Below, one piece after another: positions 1-5,819 of a stretch of 6,410 bases of DNA. The notes under the pieces were generated by a model. The model was not told the DNA's origin. It was given only the letters and a program-made list of their open reading frames with translations, and ran no database searches. Source of the DNA: CAYNJF01 sp964351745 (GTDB taxonomy: Bacteria; Pseudomonadota; Gammaproteobacteria; Berkiellales; Berkiellaceae); assembly GCA_964351745.1 (NCBI GenBank), contig CAYGPI010000111.1, positions 1-6,410 of the forward strand, in the 5' to 3' direction. How positions within the stretch are numbered: the stretch's first letter is position 1; each line of letters starts with the position of its first letter. The position numbers and the translations under genes were made by a program.

Positions 1-36
1 TTCTGTGTATTGTCAATCTATCAAAGAAATGTACAC

Positions 37-68
37 GGCCATTGTAAGTTTTTTATATATCAATGGTC
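37..68. repeat. Inverted repeat ahead of the secreted-protein gene
   Basis: The arms at 37-44 and 61-68 are complementary. Six perfect pairs (CCATTG with CAATGG) are extended outward by one G-T and one G-C pair, around a 16-nt AT-rich spacer containing a run of T. It lies 44 nt upstream of the chosen ATG of the following gene. It could be an operator, a leader stem-loop or chance. There is no T-run after the second arm, so it does not look like an intrinsic terminator. Confidence 0.3.
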
Positions 69-101
69 TGTCACAAACTCGAATAAAGCAAATTTTGTCC
101 T

Positions 102-106
102 AGGAA
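102..106 (+). promoter_or_regulatory. Ribosome binding site fixing the start at 112
   Basis: AGGAA sits 5 nt before the ATG at 112. The open frame continues upstream to a TTG at 10, but that codon has no purine-rich site in view, and the added 34 residues would bury the signal peptide. The site therefore supports the 112 start. Confidence 0.6.
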
Positions 107-111
107 CTGAT

Positions 112-957
112 ATGAATATAAAAAATAATATAAAGATTATTTGTTTGCTAGGATCCTTAAGTCTTAGCAGTTATCTTCATGCTGAGTGTGTGACTTTTCC
201 TTTACAAACTGGCAGGTTTAACCTTCCTTTAACTCAAGTTAAAGTTTTGGGAAAATATTTACCATTTCTAGTTGATCTTGGGATGTCTCACGCATTGACA
301 GTTAATGCGGAAATGTATGAATTATTGTCAAAAGGCAAAGATAATGCACTTTTAGAGTCGACAGATTTGACGGGTGAGAAAAAGTATTCAAGGCAAGTTA
401 AGAATCAAGATATTGGTTTGAATGATTTTTTGTTTAAAAACATTACCATCAATGAGACTCATGAATGGGGACTTGTTTTATCAGCAAATTCTAAACCGGA
501 CTTGCCTGAAAACACAATAGGATTAGGCTTATTTCGCGAGCATGGTGTCTTACACTATGCTCGTAAAGATGGTTTGGTAAAATGGTGTAGTCATGAATAC
601 CCTGTTGAGGCCAAAGTTCAATGGTATCCATTACACATAGATAAGGAGGGGATCCATTTTCATTTGGAGAATGGCCATCAAACTTTGAATGTTGTCTTTG
701 ACACAGCATCGACACATTCAATTGTAAAGCAAAGTAAAGCAGGTAATACCGTGCCATGCGCAGATCATCAGAACTATCAATGCCAATATTTGGCCATCAA
801 TAAAGGCTCAGCTTTATCTGAGGAATCCTTTTATGTGGTTGATCTACCTGATGAATTTGAGTCTGATGGGTTACTTGGTGATAGTTATTTTCAAGAGCAT
901 GATATCGTGGTTGATCATATTCATCATCGACTTGGCGTTATTGAGCACTTGTCATAA
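112..957 (+). CDS. Secreted protein with degenerate bilobal aspartic-protease-like fold
   Basis: The 281-residue product starts with a Sec-type signal peptide: Lys/Asn-rich N-terminus, hydrophobic stretch at about 9-20, and probable cleavage after A24 (LHA-E). It is therefore likely periplasmic or secreted. There is no lipobox. Two hydrophobic-Asp motifs, FLVD-LG-MS at D55 and VVFD-TA-ST at D197, stand where pepsin/retropepsin-type proteases carry D-T/S-G. Each is followed later by a hydrophobic-Gly element: IGLGLF at 136-141, and GLLGDSYF at 253-260 followed by VVD and RLGVI, like the C-terminal end of these folds. Both Asp are kept, but the triads read DLG and DTA, so catalysis is doubtful. 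Cysteines at 26, 159, 216 and 224 could form two disulfides. The start at 112 is preferred over TTG at 10. It is probably co-transcribed with the next gene, 35 nt downstream. The fold is inferred from motifs only; an inactive protease relative or binding protein is as likely as an enzyme. Confidence 0.72.
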   Translation: MNIKNNIKIICLLGSLSLSSYLHAECVTFPLQTGRFNLPLTQVKVLGKYLPFLVDLGMSHALTVNAEMYELLSKGKDNALLESTDLTGEKKYSRQVKNQDIGLNDFLFKNITINETHEWGLVLSANSKPDLPENTIGLGLFREHGVLHYARKDGLVKWCSHEYPVEAKVQWYPLHIDKEGIHFHLENGHQTLNVVFDTASTHSIVKQSKAGNTVPCADHQNYQCQYLAINKGSALSEESFYVVDLPDEFESDGLLGDSYFQEHDIVVDHIHHRLGVIEHLS

Positions 958-992
958 TTTTTTTATAGTATTCATACATCAAGGAGTTTTAG

Positions 993-1235
993 ATGTTTCC
1001 TATATCAAATATTTGCTTCCAGCGAGATCTCGTCTCTGGTGGGCAAGATGATAAATTCATCATATCCAATTCACACGGTAATATTGAGCTGGGGGTTACT
1101 TTTGCAGACAATCAACCCGTAGGTCAAATTTCAGCACAAACTTCATTGGCCCAAGTGGCTCATATCAATACCAATGTATCTCTAAATACAGATGGGCAGA
1201 TATCAGCTTACGTGGGTGTCAAAGCCACCTGGTAA
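993..1235 (+). CDS. Small beta-rich protein of unknown function
   Basis: This is an 80-residue protein that I do not recognise. AAGGAG at 981-986 lies 6 nt before the ATG. An in-frame TAG occupies 990-992, so the gene cannot extend upstream without a frameshift. The N-terminal 20 residues are polar and glycine-rich, with no signal peptide. From about residue 21 the chain alternates polar and hydrophobic residues as in beta strands. The pentapeptide GQISA occurs twice (44-48 and 68-72), each time followed by more alternating residues, suggesting a duplicated hairpin. The last residues alternate hydrophobic positions (A, V, V, A) and end in Trp, which resembles the C-terminal strand of outer-membrane barrels, but the missing signal peptide argues against export by the usual route. 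It follows the secreted protein gene by 35 nt on the same strand and is probably in the same transcript. A functional link is only inferred from position. Confidence 0.6.
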   Translation: MFPISNICFQRDLVSGGQDDKFIISNSHGNIELGVTFADNQPVGQISAQTSLAQVAHINTNVSLNTDGQISAYVGVKATW

Positions 1236-1241
1236 ATATTT

Positions 1242-1270
1242 GGCTCCCTATGATCTATCATCAGGGAGCC
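1242..1270. terminator. Stem-loop in convergent intergenic gap
   Basis: GGCTCCCT (1242-1249) pairs perfectly with AGGGAGCC (1263-1270). Inside, TGAT and ATCA can add a further short helix. The structure begins 6 nt after the stop codon of the small beta-rich protein and lies between convergent genes, which suits transcription termination or 3'-end protection. No run of T follows on either strand, so it is not a classical intrinsic terminator. Confidence 0.45.
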
Positions 1271-1289
1271 TGCCAGCTTGTTCTTGATT

Positions 1290-1326
1290 TAAAAGATGGC
1301 TCCCACAGATTAATGTCATGAGGAGC
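1290..1326 (-). terminator. Weak candidate terminator of the minus-strand unit
   Basis: Read on the minus strand, GCTCC (1326-1322) can pair with GGAGC (1303-1299) across an 18-nt loop, and TCTTTT follows (1296-1291). It begins 29 nt beyond the stop codon of the coiled-coil gene. The stem is only five perfect pairs and the loop is long, so the call is tentative. The second arm also matches the stem-loop next to it. Confidence 0.25.
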
Positions 1327-1354
1327 TCACAACTGAATGGTTAGGACGTAGAGG

Positions 1355-1810
1355 TTATGCGTCCTTGTCTTCTTGAGGCTCTGGCTCAACAGGAGCTGCT
1401 TCTTTCGCCTCTTGTGCTTTTGCTTCAACCTGCTTGGCAGTTTCTTTTTCTTGGCTTTGAGTCATGCTAAGTGTTTCTTTTTCAATTTTTCTGATTGTAT
1501 CAAGCACAATATCGACATGTTTAGAAATTTGTTTGGCTTTCTCAGCCATCTCTTTTGAATCCGCGTCTATGCTTTTCATGGATGCCGTCATGGTTTCGAG
1601 CTCAGCATTGAACAAACCTTTGCTTTTTTGATCGGCGCTCGCCTGGGCTTTCACTTTTGCCTTTTCATCAGATTCGGCTTTCATTTTTTGAGCTTTATCT
1701 TTGGCGTCACCAGCGGCTTGCTCAGCTTTTTCTCTAGCTTCCCTGGCTGTAGATTCTGCCATTTTTTTAGCTTCAAGCGCTTTTTCTTTTGCTTTGTCAA
1801 ATAAACCCAT
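1355..1810 (-). CDS. Ala/Lys/Glu-rich coiled-coil (LEA-like) protein
   Basis: The 151-residue product is very hydrophilic and has no Cys or Trp. Residues 5-64 are made almost wholly of A, K, E, D, Q, S and M in KA-xEAK style repeats, like late-embryogenesis-abundant proteins and long single helices. Residues 66-116 are a more hydrophobic helical stretch (L71, M74, M78, I81, M88, I95, V99, V102, I106, I109) suited to coiled-coil pairing. The tail from about 121 is Glu/Lys/Ala-rich and ends in an acidic, proline-containing segment (P140, P143, P145). GLF occurs at 2-4 and again at 65-67. There is no signal peptide, so it is probably cytoplasmic. AGGAG lies 8 nt before the start. It is the second gene of a minus-strand pair. 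Possible roles are stress-protective, phasin-like or structural; the sequence does not decide, and low-complexity composition makes family assignment unreliable. Confidence 0.7.
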   Translation of the reverse strand: MGLFDKAKEKALEAKKMAESTAREAREKAEQAAGDAKDKAQKMKAESDEKAKVKAQASADQKSKGLFNAELETMTASMKSIDADSKEMAEKAKQISKHVDIVLDTIRKIEKETLSMTQSQEKETAKQVEAKAQEAKEAAPVEPEPQEDKDA

Positions 1811-1818
1811 CTTAAGTG

Positions 1819-1823
1819 CTCCT
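1819..1823 (-). promoter_or_regulatory. Ribosome binding site sharing bases with the upstream stop codon
   Basis: On the minus strand, AGGAG lies 8 nt before the ATG at 1810. Its first two bases are also the last two of the TAG that ends the upstream gene (TAGGAG). Ribosomes finishing the first gene therefore stop on the loading site of the second, which favours coupled translation. Confidence 0.6.
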
Positions 1824-2202
1824 ATTTATATTGATTGAACCAATCAGACATTTTCGCTTGCTCATTTAGCCACTGATTAACTTGACGATGGGCCTGTGTA
1901 AACGAATCTGCTAACAGATCAGTGTATAACCCTGTTCGATTCAAGGCTTCTATCTGTTGTGACATATATCGAATCATAGCTTGTCTAACTTTAAGTGGAT
2001 CACGTGTTTTATCCACAGGAGTCGACCAAGTACCTTCTTGAAGGAGCATGAGTGTAAAGCAACCATTCCAGGTACTAAACAACTGAAAGCCGCAGTGAGC
2101 TTTAAGAGAAGCTCTATGCCATGTTGCTGCGACAGAGTGAGTATCACCAACCCATCCTTCCCAAACCTCTAAATCCAAATTATCAGCAATAAGAGTATTC
2201 AT
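1822..2202 (-). CDS. Tryptophan-rich protein of unknown function
   Basis: This is a 126-residue protein that I do not recognise. It has no signal peptide or membrane segment. Seven tryptophans (14, 17, 28, 45, 59, 111 and 121) give about 5.6% Trp, far above average. The first 60 residues alternate aromatic and small residues in a beta-like way, with two cysteines (37 and 48). The second half, from about 69 to 126, looks like amphipathic helix ending in SDWFNQYK. The ATG at 2202 is chosen; an in-frame ATG at 2238 would add 12 residues. Neither has a strong ribosome site (GGTG lies about 8 nt before 2202), so the start is uncertain. It is the first gene of a two-gene minus-strand unit with the coiled-coil protein, only 11 nt away. 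The pairing of a small helical protein with an Ala/Lys-rich one recalls phasin-like partners, but I see no diagnostic motif for this. Confidence 0.6.
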   Translation of the reverse strand: MNTLIADNLDLEVWEGWVGDTHSVAATWHRASLKAHCGFQLFSTWNGCFTLMLLQEGTWSTPVDKTRDPLKVRQAMIRYMSQQIEALNRTGLYTDLLADSFTQAHRQVNQWLNEQAKMSDWFNQYK

Positions 2203-2296
2203 GATTTTGCACCAATAATGACAGTAAATATCCCTCATGTTATCTAGTTGACTATCGCGTGCCTATTGGACCAAAGGACTATTTTATGCTGTTTTC

Positions 2297-2326
2297 TTGA
2301 CTTGGGTGACCTTAGCGGGCTTCAAT
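2297..2326 (+). promoter_or_regulatory. Candidate sigma-70 promoter toward the membrane protein and leu operon
   Basis: TTGACT (2297-2302, five of six matches to the -35 consensus) is followed after 18 nt by TTCAAT (2321-2326, four of six to the -10). Transcription would start near 2333 and leave a leader of about 95 nt before the ATG at 2428. It is the best promoter-like pair in the divergent region, but the -10 is weak. A TATAAA at 2333-2338 lacks a suitably spaced -35. No convincing promoter was found for the minus-strand unit. Confidence 0.35.
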
Positions 2327-2414
2327 ACTGCATATAAAGCTAGTAAACGTTGATGGTTCTTGTTGTATGAACTTGAATCATGAAAAATCACCAGCGATAG
2401 TGGATTGAAAAAAA

Positions 2415-2420
2415 GAGAGG
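2415..2420 (+). promoter_or_regulatory. Ribosome binding site fixing the start at 2428
   Basis: GAGAGG ends 7 nt before the ATG at 2428. A TTG two codons earlier (2422) would be only 1 nt from the site, so the ATG is the start. Confidence 0.6.
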
Positions 2421-2427
2421 TTTGTTT

Positions 2428-2628
2428 ATGGGACCAACACATTGGTTAGTAAGTCTAAGTTTTGGGTTACTGTGTGCTTTTATCGTTTGGCGTATCTATA
2501 GAGTTATCAAAGAGAACCCAGAAGTTGTTTCAAAGGAGAACTTAACCAAAAGTTTTGCTTCAATGGGCATTTTAGCTTTAATTTTGATTGGCTTTGTCAT
2601 GATGCTGGTGATGTTGCTTAAAGCATAG
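2428..2628 (+). CDS. Small two-helix inner-membrane protein
   Basis: This is a 66-residue protein with two predicted membrane helices, at about 6-25 and 46-65. They are joined by a charged loop (about 26-45) rich in Lys, Arg and Glu, including RIYRVIKENPE. The arginine/lysine-rich loop beginning right after helix 1 suggests, by the positive-inside rule, that both ends face the periplasm. Helix 2 is unusually rich in Leu, Ile, Val and Met. I do not recognise a family. It lies 64 nt ahead of leuC on the same strand with no terminator-like hairpin between, so it may be transcribed with the leucine genes. A link to leucine synthesis or transport is not shown by the sequence. Confidence 0.62.
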   Translation: MGPTHWLVSLSFGLLCAFIVWRIYRVIKENPEVVSKENLTKSFASMGILALILIGFVMMLVMLLKA

Positions 2629-2678
2629 CTATCCTTTACGCTCAATAAAACTTGGCGCTGTGGTTGATGGATCTCTTT

Positions 2679-2685
2679 AGAAGGA
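2679..2685 (+). promoter_or_regulatory. Ribosome binding site fixing the leuC start at 2693
   Basis: AGAAGGA ends 7 nt before the ATG at 2693. The in-frame TTG at 2687 lies 1 nt from the site and would add only two residues, so it is rejected. TCCTT at 2632-2636 could pair with AAGGA of this site across the leader. Confidence 0.65.
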
Positions 2686-2692
2686 ATTGATA

Positions 2693-4096
2693 ATGACTAA
2701 CTTAACGCTGTATGACAAGCTTTGGCAAGCACATGTCGTGACATCTTTTGATGACGGCAGCTCACTTATTTATATTGATAATCAGTTACTTCACGAAGTG
2801 ACATCTCCACAGGCCTTCGAAGGTTTAGAGCTAGCAGGGCGTGCAGTTAGATCCCCGGCTTCTAACGTCGCAGTTCCTGATCACAATGTCCCAACAGATG
2901 GTCTTTCAGATATTAAAGACAAAGTTTCAAAAATTCAGATTGAGACCTTAGATACTAATTGCAGAAAAAATCACATTCTTGAATTTGGTATGGGAGATAT
3001 CAGGCAAGGGATTGTTCACATCATCGGCCCCGAGCAGGGGATTACTTTGCCGGGCATGACCATTGTTTGTGGCGATTCTCATACCTCAACTCACGGTGCT
3101 TTTGCATCTATCGCCATGGGGATTGGTACATCTGAAGTTGAGCACGTCTTAGCTACACAATGTTTAAAGCAAAATAAACTTAAAAATATGCGCGTCCATT
3201 TTCAAGGACAGCGACCTAAAGGTATTTTTGCAAAGGATTTAATTTTAGCACTGATTGGTCAAATTGGCACAGCTGGTGGTACAACTTATGCCATTGAGTA
3301 TACCGGGGAAGTGGTGTCTAGTCTGAGCATGGAAGAGCGCATGACTATTTGTAATATGACCATTGAAGCGGGGGCAAGATGTGGTTTAATCGCTGTCGAT
3401 CAAACAACGATTGACTATGTGAAAAATAAACCCTTTGCACCAAAGGGTGAGATGTGGCAAAAAGCAGTGCATGCTTGGCAGGATCTGAAATCAGACGCTA
3501 AAGCTACCTTTGATAAAGAGGTGACGTTAGATATTTCACGCTTAAAACCTCAAGTGACATGGGGGACTTCGCCTGAAATGGTTCTTGACATCGATGGTAA
3601 AATTCCTTCCCCAGACCAAGCGACAACTGCAAGCCAAAAAGAACATATTCTGCGTGCCTTGGCGTATATGGGGCTAAAACCAGGTCAATCACTTGATACG
3701 ATTGGTTTAGATCGAGTGTTTATAGGTTCATGCACAAATAGTCGTATTGAAGATTTACGTATTGCGGCGAGTCTTATTCGTGGCAAGAAGGTGGCTAAGT
3801 CTATAAAACAAGCGATGGTTGTACCAGGTTCTGGCTTAATAAAAAGGCAAGCTGAAGAAGAGGGGTTAGATCAAATTTTTCTTGAAGCTGGCTTTGAGTG
3901 GCGGCATCCAGGATGCTCGATGTGTCTGGCCATGAACCCGGATAAATTAGAGCCGAAAGAGCATTGTGCTTCCACATCCAATCGCAATTTTGAAGGGCGA
4001 CAAGGTAAAGGGGGGCGCACTCATCTATGCTCCCCAGCTACGGCAGCTTTGAGCGCTTGCGCCGGTCATTTTGTTGATGTGAGGGATTATCTATGA
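2693..4096 (+). CDS. leuC: 3-isopropylmalate dehydratase large subunit
   Basis: LeuC is the iron-sulfur subunit of isopropylmalate isomerase in the cytoplasm. With LeuD it interconverts 2-isopropylmalate and 3-isopropylmalate, the second stage of leucine synthesis. The 467 residues match the usual bacterial length (466 in E. coli), and similarity to the E. coli protein as I recall it runs from end to end. Visible hallmarks are HEVTSPQAFEGL near the N-terminus, VCGDSHTSTHGAF and GIGTSEVEHVLATQ in the first third, and FIGSCTNSRIEDLR with C347. GCSMCLAMNPD carries C408 and C411, the three Cys expected to hold the 4Fe-4S cluster, and ASTSNRNFEGRQG lies near the end. No key residue is missing. The stop overlaps the leuD start as ATGA. 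This is the first recognisable gene of the leuCDB-asd chain; leuA is absent from the window. Confidence 0.97.
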   Translation: MTNLTLYDKLWQAHVVTSFDDGSSLIYIDNQLLHEVTSPQAFEGLELAGRAVRSPASNVAVPDHNVPTDGLSDIKDKVSKIQIETLDTNCRKNHILEFGMGDIRQGIVHIIGPEQGITLPGMTIVCGDSHTSTHGAFASIAMGIGTSEVEHVLATQCLKQNKLKNMRVHFQGQRPKGIFAKDLILALIGQIGTAGGTTYAIEYTGEVVSSLSMEERMTICNMTIEAGARCGLIAVDQTTIDYVKNKPFAPKGEMWQKAVHAWQDLKSDAKATFDKEVTLDISRLKPQVTWGTSPEMVLDIDGKIPSPDQATTASQKEHILRALAYMGLKPGQSLDTIGLDRVFIGSCTNSRIEDLRIAASLIRGKKVAKSIKQAMVVPGSGLIKRQAEEEGLDQIFLEAGFEWRHPGCSMCLAMNPDKLEPKEHCASTSNRNFEGRQGKGGRTHLCSPATAALSACAGHFVDVRDYL

Positions 4097-4737
4097 AACC
4101 ATTTAAAACGCATGTAGGGCTTCCTGCTCCTTTAATGATGGCCAATATTGATACAGATGCCATTATGCCAAAGCAGTTTTTGAAATCGATCAAAAGAACA
4201 GGTTATGGCGATTTTATATTTGATGAATGGCGGTATCTAGATAAGGGCGAGTCAGGGATGGATTGCAGCAAACGCCGCAAGAATCCAGATTTTTCACTTA
4301 ATCAACCTAGATACCAAGGAGCAAGTATCCTGGTGACGGGTGAAAATTTTGGTTGTGGCTCTTCAAGAGAGCACGCGCCATGGGGATTGTTAGAATATGG
4401 TTTTAAAGTCATTATAGCGCCAAGTTTCGCCGATATTTTTTACAACAACAGTATTAAAAATGGCATTTTGCCAATCACCTTAAAAAGCCAAGACATCGAA
4501 GCTTTGGTTCAAGACATTCAAGCGCATGAAGGAGATACCTTGGCGATTGATTTGGACAACCAAACGGTTGTGGGTCATCAGACGTTTTCTTTTGACATAG
4601 AGCCTCAAGTTAAGAAAAAGTTGCTTAGTGGTTTAGACGATATTGCCGAGACTTTATTGTTAGCCGATAAAATTGCAACTTTTGAGGCAGAGTACAAGAA
4701 AAAATATGATTGGTTGTTTGATAGGGGCATAGGATGA
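4093..4737 (+). CDS. leuD: 3-isopropylmalate dehydratase small subunit
   Basis: LeuD is the swivelling small subunit that completes the LeuC active site and takes part in recognising isopropylmalate. The 214 residues are slightly more than the 201 of E. coli. The extra length is mainly a few residues in a Lys/Arg-containing loop near 52-64 and a longer C-terminal helix ending KKKYDWLFDRGIG. Hallmarks are ANIDTDAIMPKQFLK (17-31), the signature GENFGCGSSREHAP (83-96), and YGFKVIIAPSFADIFYNNS just after it. AGGGA at 4082-4086, inside the end of leuC, provides a ribosome site 6 nt before the ATG. The start overlaps the leuC stop and the stop overlaps the leuB start, each as ATGA, so balanced, coupled production of the two subunits is expected. 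Confidence 0.97.
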   Translation: MKPFKTHVGLPAPLMMANIDTDAIMPKQFLKSIKRTGYGDFIFDEWRYLDKGESGMDCSKRRKNPDFSLNQPRYQGASILVTGENFGCGSSREHAPWGLLEYGFKVIIAPSFADIFYNNSIKNGILPITLKSQDIEALVQDIQAHEGDTLAIDLDNQTVVGHQTFSFDIEPQVKKKLLSGLDDIAETLLLADKIATFEAEYKKKYDWLFDRGIG

Positions 4738-5819
4738 CAAAAAAAATACTCTGTTTACCAGGAGACGGTATTGGGCCTGAAATCATGGCTCAGGCTAGAA
4801 AAGTCTTACAAGCCTTGACACAAATTTTTGGAGAAGATTATGAGTGTGAAGAAGGTTTGATTGGTGGGCATGCGATTGATCTCAAAGGAAGTCCTTTGCC
4901 AGAGGAAACCATCGAGCTGGCCAAAGCCAGTGATGGTCTGCTACTGGCTGCTGTTGGAGGCCCTAAGTGGGATGAGCTGGCCATGGCTCAAAGACCAGAA
5001 AAAGGACTGCTGGGCATACGAAAAGCTTTTGATCTCTTCGCAAATTTAAGACCTGCAATCTTGTATCCACAACTTGTTTCAGCTTCTAGCCTTAAACCAG
5101 AGATTGTTTCTGGCTTAAACATCATGATTGTTCGAGAGTTAACGGGAGGTATTTATTTTGGTGAACCTCGTGGCATAAAAGAAGAAGGCGGTCAAAGGTC
5201 TGGCTTTAATACGATGGTTTATTCGGATGAAGAGATAAAGCGTATTACTGAAGTTGCTGTGCGCATCGCCAAGACACGTCAAGGGAAATTATGCTCTGTT
5301 GACAAAGCGAATGTGCTTGAGGTTTCGAAATTATGGCGCGACGTTGTCACGCAAACATTAAGTGATCACCCTGACGTCAACTTAAGCCATATGTATGTGG
5401 ATAATGCAGCGATGCAGCTTGTTAAAGATCCAAAGCAGTTTGATGTGATCGTGACAGGGAATATGTTTGGTGATATTTTATCTGATTGCGCCGCTCAATT
5501 AACGGGCTCGATAGGCATGTTGCCATCAGCCTCATTGAACACCAAGCAGTTTGGATTGTATGAGCCTGTGCATGGTTCTGCCCCTGACATTGCAGGTGAA
5601 GATAAAGCTAATCCTTTAGCTTTATTTTTATCTTTAAGTATGATGCTAAGATACAGTTTTTCTCAGATGGATCAAGCTGATGCTCTTGAAGAGGCTATCC
5701 ATCGTGTTTTGGAGCAAGGTTTGAGAACGCCTGATATACAACAAAAGGGCATGTCTGTGATCGGATGCTCTGCCATGGGTGATGCTGTTGTTTCACAATT
5801 ATTAGCGAGGCAATCATGA
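4734..5819 (+). CDS. leuB: 3-isopropylmalate dehydrogenase
   Basis: LeuB oxidises and decarboxylates (2R,3S)-3-isopropylmalate to the keto acid precursor of leucine, using NAD+ and a divalent metal, as a cytoplasmic homodimer. The 361 residues are normal for the family. Visible features are GDGIGPE (10-16), the substrate arginines R96, R106 and R134 with Y141 in RELTGGIYFG, K191 in VDKAN, the metal-binding acidic residues D223 (YVDNAAMQLV), D247 and D251 (GDILSD), and the adenine-binding GLYEPVHGSAPDIAG (274-288). These fit the isopropylmalate rather than the isocitrate branch. All expected catalytic residues are present. AGGGG at 4723-4727 lies 6 nt before the ATG. It follows leuD with a 4-nt ATGA overlap, and its own stop overlaps asd in the same way. 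Confidence 0.97.
   Translation: MTKKILCLPGDGIGPEIMAQARKVLQALTQIFGEDYECEEGLIGGHAIDLKGSPLPEETIELAKASDGLLLAAVGGPKWDELAMAQRPEKGLLGIRKAFDLFANLRPAILYPQLVSASSLKPEIVSGLNIMIVRELTGGIYFGEPRGIKEEGGQRSGFNTMVYSDEEIKRITEVAVRIAKTRQGKLCSVDKANVLEVSKLWRDVVTQTLSDHPDVNLSHMYVDNAAMQLVKDPKQFDVIVTGNMFGDILSDCAAQLTGSIGMLPSASLNTKQFGLYEPVHGSAPDIAGEDKANPLALFLSLSMMLRYSFSQMDQADALEEAIHRVLEQGLRTPDIQQKGMSVIGCSAMGDAVVSQLLARQS

Noticed and set aside
10..111. N-terminal extension of the secreted protein from a TTG at 10
   Set aside because: No ribosome site is visible before it, the 34 added residues are not signal-like, and they would bury the clear signal peptide that starts at 112.
491..757. Minus-strand frame of 88 codons inside the secreted-protein gene
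   Set aside because: It is fully antisense to a well-supported gene, with no ribosome site and no recognisable product.
833..1051. Overlapping plus-strand frame of 72 codons with membrane-like composition
   Set aside because: It overlaps the end of the secreted-protein gene and the start of the next gene in another frame and has no ribosome site.
1343..1365. 6-bp hairpin AGGACG / CGTCCT at the end of the coiled-coil gene
   Set aside because: It overlaps the stop codon, has an 11-nt loop and no T-run after it on the minus strand, so it does not support a terminator call.
2251..2401. 8-bp inverted repeat ACTATCGC / GCGATAGT flanking the divergent region
   Set aside because: The arms are 135 nt apart and do not extend; an 8-bp match in a region this size is readily expected by chance.
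2687..2692. TTG start two codons before leuC
   Set aside because: It lies 1 nt from the ribosome site; the ATG at 2693 has normal 7-nt spacing and gives the family's usual N-terminus.
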